Assembly (NCBI GenBank): GCA_013214355.1
Contig: JABSSL010000015.1
Location: forward strand, 1 to 64,000
Direction of reading: 5' to 3'
DNA from: Saprospiraceae bacterium
Lineage (GTDB): Bacteria; Bacteroidota; Bacteroidia; Chitinophagales; Saprospiraceae
DNA: 64,000 bases
Both the position numbers and the translations under genes were made by a program. This document shows positions 8,252 to 16,824 of the stretch, one piece after another. Under the pieces are notes generated by a model. That model did not search any database. It was not told where the DNA came from and saw only the letters and a program-made list of their open reading frames with translations. How positions within the stretch are numbered: position 1 is the stretch's first letter; every line of letters starts with the position of its first letter.

Positions 8252-9970
8252 ATGAAACCATCTAGAAGAGTATTTCTTAAGGACTGCAGCTTAATGGCTA
8301 CCGGAATCGCCCTACTGCCTGCTATGGCTTTCTCAGAGGAAGACAATCGTGGAAGGCTAGCGCAACTATTGATGAAACTATCAGACCTAAACGATGCTAA
8401 GGTGGATCGCCTGATGGCTCTACAAATTGATAAGCCGGGTGACCGCTGGCATGGTGGGTTGAGCAATGCTTATGAAATTCCCAATGCACATGCTACCAAA
8501 GAGATTATCTTGAAATTAGGAGCTTCTTATGCCTCACCTCATTCTAGATATTATCTCTCCGACAAATTGGTGAAGCCGATGGAGAACGCTATCCAGTGCC
8601 TACTTAATGTGCAATATGAGGATGGTACCATTGATTTGTATAGCACAAATTTTCATTCAACGCCAGATACTGCCTTCATTATAAATTATCTGAGTCCGAC
8701 TTATGTTAACTTGAAGCGCTTGGATCGTACTGAAATGGGGGTTTTCCTGGAAAAGATGGAGGCTTTTCTGAAAAATGCAGGAAAATGCTTGTTAGTCGGA
8801 GGGGCACATACGGCCAACCATCGTTGGGTGATTGCTTCGGCCTTGGCGAGACTTAATTCATTTTTCCCATCAAAGAAATATACGGACCGGATTGATGTTT
8901 GGCTAAGTGAGGGAATCGACATGGACCCCGATGGGCAATATACAGAGCAAAGTGTATCTATTTATTCGCCCACTTGCGACGATATGTTCCTTACCATGGG
9001 GCGTTTGTTGGAGCGGGAGGATTTGATGGATGTAGTGCGCAAAAACCTGGATATGACTTTGTACTATATTCAACCCGGAGGGGAAGTACTAACTGATGCT
9101 TCGGGAAGGCAAGATGCTGCACGCACGGGATATGTAAATGGATACTACTATACGTACCTATTCTTTGCGATCAAGGATAAAAAACCTGCTTATTCAGCCG
9201 TTTGTGCGCTCATCGAGCGAGAAATGCCCGAGCGGGTTTTGCATTACCTTCCTTATATCTTGGAACTTCCTACATTTAACCTGTCGATACCTGCTCCCTC
9301 AAAGATTCCGGACAACTATTTCAAACGCTTTGCCCACTCCGGCGTATTTCGCATTAGAAGAGGAGAGACGGATATGTCAGTCATAGAAAAGAACCCAACA
9401 TTTTTTTCCTTTATGAAGGGAAATGCAGTGTTGCAATCCCTTCGTTTAGCCGCTGCTTTTTTTGGAGAACGAGGACAATTCATAGCAGAACAAACGGATT
9501 TTGATGGAACGAAAATTGTACTCTCCAAAACGGAAAAGCATGGATATTTTCAACCCTTTCCTAAAGACAAAATTCCGGGAGATGGTATTTATGAGAAGAT
9601 GCCAAGAGAGCAAAGAACACTCAGCGAACCGCAGGTTATGCATTACCGAGTTAGTATTTCAGAAAACAACGGTAAACTAAGGATGGATATTGAGGTGGAA
9701 GGGACGGATCATGTGCCAGTGTCCATGGAAATGAGCTTTAGGCCTGGTGGTGAACTCTCAGGTACGACTACGGATAAGTTTGTTGACGATTCCTTCTTTC
9801 TGGAGGAAGGAATGGGACAATACAAAGTCGGAAAGGACATCATCACATTTGGACCAGGGCTTGCGACACATAAGTGGGCCACCATGAGAGGCATGTTACC
9901 CAAGCAAAACGGGAACAGCGTCTATATAACAGGATATACTCCGTTTAAACACACCATTGAGTGGTTCTAG
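8252..9970 (+). CDS. Tat-exported alpha/alpha-toroid protein, heparinase/lyase-like
   Basis: 572 residues. The N-terminus MKPSRRVFLKD fits the twin-arginine consensus, followed by a hydrophobic stretch ending AMAFS, so folded export by Tat is predicted. Residues about 40-340 are helix-rich with repeated aromatic segments (DRWHGG, SPHSRYYLSDKL, GAHTANHRWVIASALARLN, DGQYTEQSVSIYSP), as in alpha/alpha toroids of polysaccharide lyases and heparinases. The last 230 residues look beta-rich, resembling the beta-sandwich domain of the same enzymes. Together with the preceding barrel protein it suggests a two-gene glycan-processing unit. The family call is by overall architecture only; the active site cannot be pinned down. 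Confidence 0.6.
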   Translation: MKPSRRVFLKDCSLMATGIALLPAMAFSEEDNRGRLAQLLMKLSDLNDAKVDRLMALQIDKPGDRWHGGLSNAYEIPNAHATKEIILKLGASYASPHSRYYLSDKLVKPMENAIQCLLNVQYEDGTIDLYSTNFHSTPDTAFIINYLSPTYVNLKRLDRTEMGVFLEKMEAFLKNAGKCLLVGGAHTANHRWVIASALARLNSFFPSKKYTDRIDVWLSEGIDMDPDGQYTEQSVSIYSPTCDDMFLTMGRLLEREDLMDVVRKNLDMTLYYIQPGGEVLTDASGRQDAARTGYVNGYYYTYLFFAIKDKKPAYSAVCALIEREMPERVLHYLPYILELPTFNLSIPAPSKIPDNYFKRFAHSGVFRIRRGETDMSVIEKNPTFFSFMKGNAVLQSLRLAAAFFGERGQFIAEQTDFDGTKIVLSKTEKHGYFQPFPKDKIPGDGIYEKMPREQRTLSEPQVMHYRVSISENNGKLRMDIEVEGTDHVPVSMEMSFRPGGELSGTTTDKFVDDSFFLEEGMGQYKVGKDIITFGPGLATHKWATMRGMLPKQNGNSVYITGYTPFKHTIEWF

Positions 9971-10037
9971 AAAAAAGGACAAGGACGAATGGTTGATCGT
10001 ATTCGTAGCCTTCAAATCCTGTTACGGCGGATGGCTT

Positions 10038-10766
10038 CTAGTTTCTGCTAGTACCTTCATCCAGGTATTGAGCAAAAAATGTATTTCTAAAAGTTCTTCC
10101 AATGGGGAGTTTGTCACCGTCCATATAGATCTGATTATTCGAGATCTTTTCGATGGAGAGCACATTTACGAGGTAAGACTTGTGGATCTGACAGAAATGG
10201 CTGGTAGGGAGTTGTTGCAGCCAGTATTTAAGAGAGTGATTAGCCAGGTGTTTGGTTGCTTTGGTGAAGACCCAGGTGTAATCTCCATCGGCTTTGACGT
10301 ATTTGATGCTCGTTTTTTCAATTCTTATGTATTCTGATCCCGATTTGATAAAGAGGATTCCATCTGGTGGGTTGGTTTTTGAATCGACTTCTAATTTAGA
10401 TTTACCTGTTCCCCGTTCTAGTAAGCGTTCGGCCTTGGACACCGCCTGCAAGAAGCGCTTAAAGGAAAAGGGTTTCAATAGATAATCCACTGCATCCAAT
10501 TCATATCCTTGTAAAGCATACTCGGAGAAGGCGGTCGTAAAGATGATTTTGGGCTGGGGGCTGAGGAGGCCTACCAGATCGATTCCTGATAATTTGGGCA
10601 AATGAATATCCAAGAAGATAAGGTCGACGGACTGCGCATTCAAAAAACGTCTGGCAGCAAGCGCGTCCCCAAAAGTCTCCAATAGATCAAGCGTATTAGT
10701 CTCCCCGATGTATCTTTCCAGGATGCTTTGAGCATGCGGTTGGTCTTCAATGATAATACAAGTCAT
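10038..10766 (-). CDS. LytTR-family response regulator
   Basis: 242 residues. The receiver domain at 1-120 has the acidic pair E7/D8, phospho-acceptor D53 in LIFLDIHLPK, and a conserved Lys in DYLLKPF. The LytTR DNA-binding domain occupies the C-terminal 100 residues, with FIKSGSEYIRIEKTSIKYVKADGDYTWVFT and CQIHKSYLVNV. It acts in the cytoplasm, phosphorylated by the kinase encoded seven bases upstream. Such pairs often act on adjacent transporter or surface genes; the nearby divergent outer-membrane barrel is the obvious candidate target, by inference. Confidence 0.93.
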   Translation of the reverse strand: MTCIIIEDQPHAQSILERYIGETNTLDLLETFGDALAARRFLNAQSVDLIFLDIHLPKLSGIDLVGLLSPQPKIIFTTAFSEYALQGYELDAVDYLLKPFSFKRFLQAVSKAERLLERGTGKSKLEVDSKTNPPDGILFIKSGSEYIRIEKTSIKYVKADGDYTWVFTKATKHLANHSLKYWLQQLPTSHFCQIHKSYLVNVLSIEKISNNQIYMDGDKLPIGRTFRNTFFAQYLDEGTSRN

Positions 10767-10773
10767 TACTCTC

Positions 10774-11799
10774 CTAAGATTTTACATTGGATAAATCCAT
10801 CTCCAGTTTGACCTCATAGAGGCCCTGCTTGCAGGTGATATTCAGTAAGTGGGCATCAGGGTACAGTAGGTCTAGTCTTGATTGTACATTCTCTAGGCCA
10901 ATGCCATGAGAGAGTTGTTCTACATTGCTATTGTTCGAAAAAGTATTGGCACAATATAAACGAAGCAGATGATCTTCCACCGTCAGCTCGATCTTGATCT
11001 TGATTTCTTTGGTCTGACTGGACATACTGTGTTTAAAGCTGTTTTCTACGAAGGTGACCAGAATCAGCGGTGCAATATACTTATCTGCTGTTTCTCCCTG
11101 AATTTTCACCTCTATCTGGGCCTTGTTTTCGATCTGTAGTTGCTGCAGATCAATGAAGTCACGCAGGTAATGGAATTCTTTCTCCAAGGCAACAAACTTC
11201 TCCTTGCAGTCGTGCAGCATGTAGCGCATCAGAGAGGAAAGCTGTAGGATGATATCCGATGTTTTAGGGGAATTGTTTAAGGAGTGAGCGTACAGGTTGT
11301 TCAGGTTGTTGAATAGGAAATGTGGGTTGATCTGTGATTTTAGAAATTGTAATTCACTTTCAGTAACGACTGCTTTGAGTCTTTCTACTTCCGTTTGCCT
11401 TTGCCGGGCATCTAAAGCCAATTTGATACCAACAAATAATAGAACGCTAGGAGAAAAGTGCCTGATCCCATCCACAATGTCCGCTAACCAGTCATTGGGT
11501 ATATTCCTGAAGAATAAGCCTTCGAGGAAAATTTCTTTTAAAACTACTCCACCAATTAGTAGCACTACTAGTCCCAATAGGAATGGTAGGTACTTTTTTG
11601 GATAAAAAAAACGAGATAAGAGCCAATAATTGACCCCGAGGGCAACCCCTAACTGTAATGCCGTTGGGACAATTTCAAAAAAGTGAAGATGTGGACTGCT
11701 ATCTTTACTAAAGGCTTTGATTAACAAAAGAAGGACAAAAATGCCCAATTGCAACCATAGCTCCGTAGCTCGATTTGATATAAAGGTTCGGTAATCCAT
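10774..11799 (-). CDS. LytS/YpdA-type sensor histidine kinase
   Basis: 341 residues from the ATG at 11799; the frame continues to a TTG at 11850, but that leader adds only a Gly-rich stretch. Four hydrophobic segments form the membrane part (for example LWLQLGIFVLLLLIKAF and YLPFLLGLVVLLIGGVVLKEIF). The His-kinase core follows with INPHFLFNNLNNLY (phospho-His) and the ATP-binding N box PLILVTFVENSFKHS. The terminal G-box region GIGLENVQSRLDLLYP is present. Seven bases separate it from its LytTR regulator, so they form an operon. The ligand is unknown. Confidence 0.92.
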   Translation of the reverse strand: MDYRTFISNRATELWLQLGIFVLLLLIKAFSKDSSPHLHFFEIVPTALQLGVALGVNYWLLSRFFYPKKYLPFLLGLVVLLIGGVVLKEIFLEGLFFRNIPNDWLADIVDGIRHFSPSVLLFVGIKLALDARQRQTEVERLKAVVTESELQFLKSQINPHFLFNNLNNLYAHSLNNSPKTSDIILQLSSLMRYMLHDCKEKFVALEKEFHYLRDFIDLQQLQIENKAQIEVKIQGETADKYIAPLILVTFVENSFKHSMSSQTKEIKIKIELTVEDHLLRLYCANTFSNNSNVEQLSHGIGLENVQSRLDLLYPDAHLLNITCKQGLYEVKLEMDLSNVKS

Positions 11800-11964
11800 A
11801 CTACCGAATATTATGAATTTTTGATCAAATCCTCCTCCTCCAATCGGCAAACTGAGGCAATGATAGGTTAAGTGGCAGAAAAATCGGGCTAAGTGTTTCT
11901 GGTACAGATAACCTGGAGTTTCCGCTGTTCAACGATTGTATTTTCCGGCTGCACATTCTACTAA

Positions 11965-11972
11965 TAGGTTTG
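11965..11972 (+). promoter_or_regulatory. Possible -7 element TAGGTTTG
   Basis: TAGGTTTG fits TAnnTTTG and sits 23 bases before the ATG of the outer-membrane barrel gene. No well-placed -33 TTTG is visible, which lowers confidence. Confidence 0.35.
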
Positions 11973-11995
11973 TTCTACATCAACCTATTACTATC

Positions 11996-14386
11996 ATGTA
12001 TCACCCTACATCCAGTCGTTATTTCTTTGCCTTGCTCGGGTTACTTTTCTGCATTCAAGCCAATACTCAATCCAGGATTTCTGGACTTGTTGTCGATCAA
12101 AAGGGAGAGACCCTGGCCTTTGCCAACGTGGTATTACTTTCTCTTCCGGATAGCAGTTTTCTGAGCGGTACTACTACAGATGAGCAAGGAACATTTAGCC
12201 TTAGGAGGGATTCCAGTCAAGGTCATTTGTTAGCCATTCACCTACTTGGATTCAGTTCTGCTTTTGTTTCCATTCCGGCGAACGAAGCTTATTTGAAGAT
12301 GTCCCCTATTGTTTTGCGGGAAGGGGGTATCGATCTTCAGGCTATTGAAGTGACCGCTGAGAAACCACTCTTGGTCCAAGCTTTGGATCGAACAATTGTG
12401 AACCTGGAAAATCGCATCGCAAAAGTCGGAACCTCGGTATTGGATTTGCTGGAGAAGCTTCCCGGGGTAATAGTAGATCGACAAAATGAAAGCATTAGTA
12501 TCCTAGGTAAGGATGGCCTCGCCTTGCTGATCAATGATCGACAACAGTATTTGACAGAAGAGGCTTTATTCAATTATCTAGCGGGCTTGAACGCGGATAA
12601 CCTCAGTGCCGTCGAGTTGATCACTACCCCTCCAGCCAATTTTGATGCGGAGGGCAATGCCGGGTTTATTAATCTTCGACTCAAACAATACCCGGGCGAT
12701 GGATGGAATGGTAGTTATGCGGTGGCGGCTGGCTACGGTAACGGGGAATTGGTCAATGGAAGTCTTGATTTTAACTACCGTAAGCATTCATGGGCCTTTG
12801 CGGCCAATTATACTGGATCACACCATGGGCAAAGGCAGTTTGGTCGTATTGAACGCCGGGTAGGTAGTGGGGATAGCTTCTTGGAGACTAATTCTCTGTT
12901 GGAACGTGATCCCTATGTTAATAGTCACAACCTGCGCTTGGTAATGGATTACCAACTCAACCCAAGGACCAGATTTGGGAGCGTATTGACGCATTACAGG
13001 CGGCATTGGAACATGGATGCTGCGTATGACATTGTCTTTCGACCGCTAAGCGGCTTAGACACCTTGATTACCGCCAGCCTTTTCGAAGAAAATGATTGGG
13101 AAAGCTTACAGGGAAACCTCAATTTTAGCCATGAATGGAATGAAAACATGAGCATCAGTGCGGATTTGGATTATTTGTGGTTTGACAATTCGAATCCCAT
13201 CGACTATGATTTCAGCTATCAATTATCGGATGGACAAGCCTTGCCTGGATTTAATTTGGTCAGTGATAAGGTAACGCCTTTCGTGATTCGCGTAGGCCGG
13301 GTAGATTTTCGAAATCAGCTTTCGCCAAGACTGCAATGGAGTAGTGGGTTGAAAACTAGTTTTTCCACCTTTGAGAATGACGTCAGCGTCCGTCGCAATC
13401 AAGTCGAACTATCTGGCTTCACTTCTCTGAATGATTTGCAGGAGATTATTGGCGCAGTGTACACGCAGTTTGATTACAAACTTTCGGACAAGGTTCAATT
13501 TAAAGCTGGTCTGCGCTACGAATATTCAGACTCCGAACTGGGCAATGCCGAGGGGGAGCTGCTAGTGGACCGGACTTTTGGCACGCTGTTTCCTACCTTA
13601 TATGCCCAGTTTGGTGCTTTCAATCTAGCCTATGGCAAAAGAATCAACCGTCCATCCTTTAGCGAAATGGCCCCTTTTCAAGTGTTCGTTGGCCCGAATA
13701 CGTCTAATCAAGGGAACCCTGGACTACAGCCTGCCATTTCCCATAATGTAAGTGCCAATTATCGTTGGAAGACTATCAGTTTCAGTATTCAATACACGAA
13801 AGAAGATAGTACGATTGCCTCCTTCCAAAATCGCTTCGATCCGATTACCAATACACAAACCATTCTGCCTAGAAACCTGCAACAAGAAGAGTACGTGGAT
13901 CTTTCCATTAGTAGCCCTATCTCTTTTACTCCTTGGTGGACGATGCGCTTCTTTGCAGGCTTTTCGTATGTAGAAGCCGTTACGCAAGAAGCTTTAGGTA
14001 AATTCAAATTCCACCAAAGTCGGTATTCCGCTAATGTTAATCAATTCATAAGCCTACCCAAGGATTGGACCTTGGAGGTATCGGCTTTTTATCGATCGGT
14101 GGGTTTAAACGGTAACGTTCGTACCCAAGCATATGGGGGACTTAATGTTGGACTTCAAAAGAAGTTTACCAAGGGGACGCGACTTACCCTGACCCTTTCT
14201 GATTTGTTGGAAAGCATACAAAATATCGGTATCACAGACCTGCCTACACAACATATTTACGTTTCACGCTTGTCCGACTTCAGCAATAGAACCTTTCGGA
14301 TTAGCTATCAGCAGTCATTTGGAGACAAAAAGGTGAAAGGGATTAAGGCGGTCAGGCAGGCGGAGGAGCGCCGGCGGGTGAATTGA
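11996..14386 (+). CDS. Outer-membrane beta-barrel protein with carboxypeptidase-like N-domain
   Basis: 796 residues from the ATG at 11996, chosen because it starts a signal peptide (SSRYFFALLGLLFCIQANTQS). Residues about 25-110 are a CarboxypepD_reg-like domain (ISGLVVDQKGETLAFANVVLL). A plug-like segment follows (VLDLLEKLPGVIVDRQNESISILGKDG and ADNLSAVELITTPPANFDAEGNAGFINLRLK), then a long barrel with alternating aromatic strands, typical of the TonB-dependent-receptor-like OMP_b-brl_3 family (PF14905). It lies in the outer membrane and probably takes part in uptake or export. It diverges from the LytTR two-component pair. The C-terminal 14 codons are unusually G+C-rich. Confidence 0.88.
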   Translation: MYHPTSSRYFFALLGLLFCIQANTQSRISGLVVDQKGETLAFANVVLLSLPDSSFLSGTTTDEQGTFSLRRDSSQGHLLAIHLLGFSSAFVSIPANEAYLKMSPIVLREGGIDLQAIEVTAEKPLLVQALDRTIVNLENRIAKVGTSVLDLLEKLPGVIVDRQNESISILGKDGLALLINDRQQYLTEEALFNYLAGLNADNLSAVELITTPPANFDAEGNAGFINLRLKQYPGDGWNGSYAVAAGYGNGELVNGSLDFNYRKHSWAFAANYTGSHHGQRQFGRIERRVGSGDSFLETNSLLERDPYVNSHNLRLVMDYQLNPRTRFGSVLTHYRRHWNMDAAYDIVFRPLSGLDTLITASLFEENDWESLQGNLNFSHEWNENMSISADLDYLWFDNSNPIDYDFSYQLSDGQALPGFNLVSDKVTPFVIRVGRVDFRNQLSPRLQWSSGLKTSFSTFENDVSVRRNQVELSGFTSLNDLQEIIGAVYTQFDYKLSDKVQFKAGLRYEYSDSELGNAEGELLVDRTFGTLFPTLYAQFGAFNLAYGKRINRPSFSEMAPFQVFVGPNTSNQGNPGLQPAISHNVSANYRWKTISFSIQYTKEDSTIASFQNRFDPITNTQTILPRNLQQEEYVDLSISSPISFTPWWTMRFFAGFSYVEAVTQEALGKFKFHQSRYSANVNQFISLPKDWTLEVSAFYRSVGLNGNVRTQAYGGLNVGLQKKFTKGTRLTLTLSDLLESIQNIGITDLPTQHIYVSRLSDFSNRTFRISYQQSFGDKKVKGIKAVRQAEERRRVN

Positions 14387-14390
14387 CCCT

Positions 14391-14430
14391 CAAGAAGGAT
14401 ATGCTAAATGGCTTCTTGTCTTCCTTTTTT
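14391..14430 (+). terminator. Probable intrinsic terminator of the barrel gene
   Basis: CAAGAAG (14391-14397) pairs with CTTCTTG (14412-14418), followed by TCTTCCTTTTTT. The loop is long (14 bases), so strength is uncertain. It lies just after the barrel stop codon and before the WG-repeat gene. Confidence 0.4.
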
Positions 14431-14504
14431 GACGAATTATAATGATCTTTCCATTCCTAGTTTTTTAAACTACAGCATCATTATACGACATAAAAGTGGA
14501 CATC

Positions 14505-16793
14505 ATGAGCGTTCTACCGCATCCCAATGGTCCTTTCCCTCAAATTTATAGACTGATCCTGAGCCTATTGACCTTGATGGGCCCTAGCCTACTGGTAGCG
14601 CAAGATGATTGCCAATGCATCCTGATAGATGCTGATAGCCTCACAACTGGCGAGGATCGAGATTACGAATTGGCCATCCATAAATACAATGCAGCTGCAA
14701 TTTGTGATAAGAAATTACTTTCCAAAGTCAACGAAAGACTGGTTCGGGTATACCAATTAATTGCTTCGGATCGGGATGAGGCGGTGCGCCAAAGGGAAAG
14801 GGCAGATGCACTAACGGAGGTTGCCCAGAAAAACTTGGCGCAAGCCCAACGGTTACTTGCTTTTTACAATTTTGGTGCGGGTGAAAAAGCTTCCTGGGCC
14901 TACAAAGACGGCAACTTTGCGGTACTCAACGAAAATGCTGAAACGCAGACCTCCTTTATTTACCAAAACCCAGAGACTTTTTACCAAGGAGTAGCTTTAG
15001 CGCAGCTCAATGGAAAATTTATCTTCCTCAATGATCAAGGGGAAGAGCTAACAGAGAGATACGATTTTGTTTTTAAGTCAGAAATTCCTCACCTGTATAA
15101 AACAAACGAATCGTGGATCCACATTTTGGAACAGACTCGGGCAAATAACTACAATCTAGAAAACTATACTGAATTTGAACCTGCTCCGTCAGGGCATTAT
15201 TTTTTCGCTACAGATGCTGGCTGGGGTTTAAAGGATAGCCTTTTAAACACGATCATTGCCCCTAGGTTTGAACAGGTAGAGTGGTTTTCTCAGGACTATT
15301 TCTGGGCAAAAGAAGGAGGAACCTATTATCCATTTGAATCATCCGGCAAGAGAATTCAAAACTGGGCGTGTAAGGACCAATCTGATGTGGAGTTCTTTTT
15401 GAAATATGTAGTAAGGGGTATCATTGAGCCGGAAGTATATGTTCAATTACAGGCTCAATTCGATGAATATCGGGGGCCTCAGGATAACCGGATAGCAGTG
15501 AAAAAAGATAATCTTTGGGGCTATGTAGATACAGAAGGTAAGCTTCAAGTCGATATCCGTTATGATGAGGTTGAAGACTTTTCAGAAGGGTTAGCGGGCG
15601 TAGAATATGTGACGGAGAATCCTGATTATTATGATCCTGATCAAATATGGGGATTCATTGATACTATGGGAGCGTTCGTCGTTAATTCTAATTATGTTGA
15701 AATACAAGCTTATCAGGGGGGAATTGGAGGAGCTTCAGGAGTCAACGAAGTTGATCGGACAGGCTTTAATTACTGGGAATTATTTGATAGGGAAGGACGA
15801 GAAATAAAAGTTGATGGAGGGGATATTGATTATTATGAGGTGGTTGATAGTGGATTGGCAATAATTGGCATTGGCAGTTTCGTTAGCGATACTTCTTTAG
15901 GACGAAATGTTGGCTATGGTCTAATTGACATTAAAGGTGAATTTTTAATCGACCCCTTGTATGACAGTATTATTTACAATGCTCAAGGATGGGCTAGTGC
16001 TTCCCAAGCTAATCAAGATACCATCTACATCTGGAACGAGATGGCTTATCGGACTTTTCTGCAGCATCAAGCAGAGGCAGATCGGCTTGCCCAGCAGGAT
16101 ACCTTAGCTTTTAAACTTGTGGAAGAATACGGTGAGTATGAACTTCATACCCTGGATGGAACCATAGTCGAAGTACCTGGCCGAGCTTCTGATTCACCGA
16201 TCAAAGAAGGAGCCTTCGTCAAATTTTCCTATAATGAATGGGAGGAATGGATGGAAGCCTATACCCCACCGGCGATAGATAAGACAACCTACTGGGGAAT
16301 AGTCACCGCCGATGGATTTTTCTTTACGGAGGACTATCAACCACAGACTTACACCGACATTCAGGTAGTAGATCAATATTATGCCATTGCTGAGGATAGA
16401 GATAGTAGCGTGTACCTATTCAATGGAAAGACCACAGAGCAGTTTGGGGATTTTAATGAAATTCGGAAAGTGGCCTTCCAAACTTTTGTAGTGCGTAAAA
16501 ATTCCCAGTACGGAATGTTGGACTTTAATAAGAACTTCCAGATATCCACCAAATATGAAGCTTTGAAAGCGCCAGATTCTCTGTTGGGATTAATTCCTGC
16601 AAAAAAGCAAGGGAAATGGGGATACATTGATGAAAATGAAGAAGTAGTAATTCCCTTCTATTTTGATGAGTGTCAAGCCTTCTCTGGTAGGGTAGCCAAG
16701 GTAGGGATTGATGCTGCAGGCAGTAGGGAAACCTTCCAGATCAACCCTCGTGGTGAATTGTTAATCCAAAGACCTAAGCGTTTTCAATTTTAG
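14505..16793 (+). CDS. Exported coiled-coil WG-repeat protein (candidate sensor)
   Basis: 762 residues from the ATG at 14505; a GTG at 14496 is three codons earlier. A signal peptide ends near residue 32 (PSLLVA|QDD). A helical segment (DYELAIHKYNAAAICDKKLL) and a coiled coil (about 85-120, EAVRQRERADALTEVAQKN) lead to AFYNFGAGEKASWAYKDGNFAVLN. A series of at least six WG-type repeats follows, such as NLWGYVDTEGKLQVDIRYDEV, IWGFIDTMGAFVVN, GYGLIDIKGEFLIDPLYD and KWGYIDENEEVVIPFYFDE. WG repeats (PF14903) are beta-rich ligand-binding-like units. The helical-coil-WG order is one I associate with the C-terminal half of Bacteroidota caspase/STAND fusions. The caspase-STAND gene starts 31 bases later. 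It is probably periplasmic or on the outer membrane. Confidence 0.8.
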   Translation: MSVLPHPNGPFPQIYRLILSLLTLMGPSLLVAQDDCQCILIDADSLTTGEDRDYELAIHKYNAAAICDKKLLSKVNERLVRVYQLIASDRDEAVRQRERADALTEVAQKNLAQAQRLLAFYNFGAGEKASWAYKDGNFAVLNENAETQTSFIYQNPETFYQGVALAQLNGKFIFLNDQGEELTERYDFVFKSEIPHLYKTNESWIHILEQTRANNYNLENYTEFEPAPSGHYFFATDAGWGLKDSLLNTIIAPRFEQVEWFSQDYFWAKEGGTYYPFESSGKRIQNWACKDQSDVEFFLKYVVRGIIEPEVYVQLQAQFDEYRGPQDNRIAVKKDNLWGYVDTEGKLQVDIRYDEVEDFSEGLAGVEYVTENPDYYDPDQIWGFIDTMGAFVVNSNYVEIQAYQGGIGGASGVNEVDRTGFNYWELFDREGREIKVDGGDIDYYEVVDSGLAIIGIGSFVSDTSLGRNVGYGLIDIKGEFLIDPLYDSIIYNAQGWASASQANQDTIYIWNEMAYRTFLQHQAEADRLAQQDTLAFKLVEEYGEYELHTLDGTIVEVPGRASDSPIKEGAFVKFSYNEWEEWMEAYTPPAIDKTTYWGIVTADGFFFTEDYQPQTYTDIQVVDQYYAIAEDRDSSVYLFNGKTTEQFGDFNEIRKVAFQTFVVRKNSQYGMLDFNKNFQISTKYEALKAPDSLLGLIPAKKQGKWGYIDENEEVVIPFYFDECQAFSGRVAKVGIDAAGSRETFQINPRGELLIQRPKRFQF

Positions 16794-16824
16794 TGAAACT
16801 CCCCGACTTAGCAAATTTAGTTTT

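Noticed and set aside
9957-10337. 126-codon plus-strand frame after the toroid gene
   Set aside because: It is antisense to the LytTR regulator gene over most of its length and shows no features of its own.
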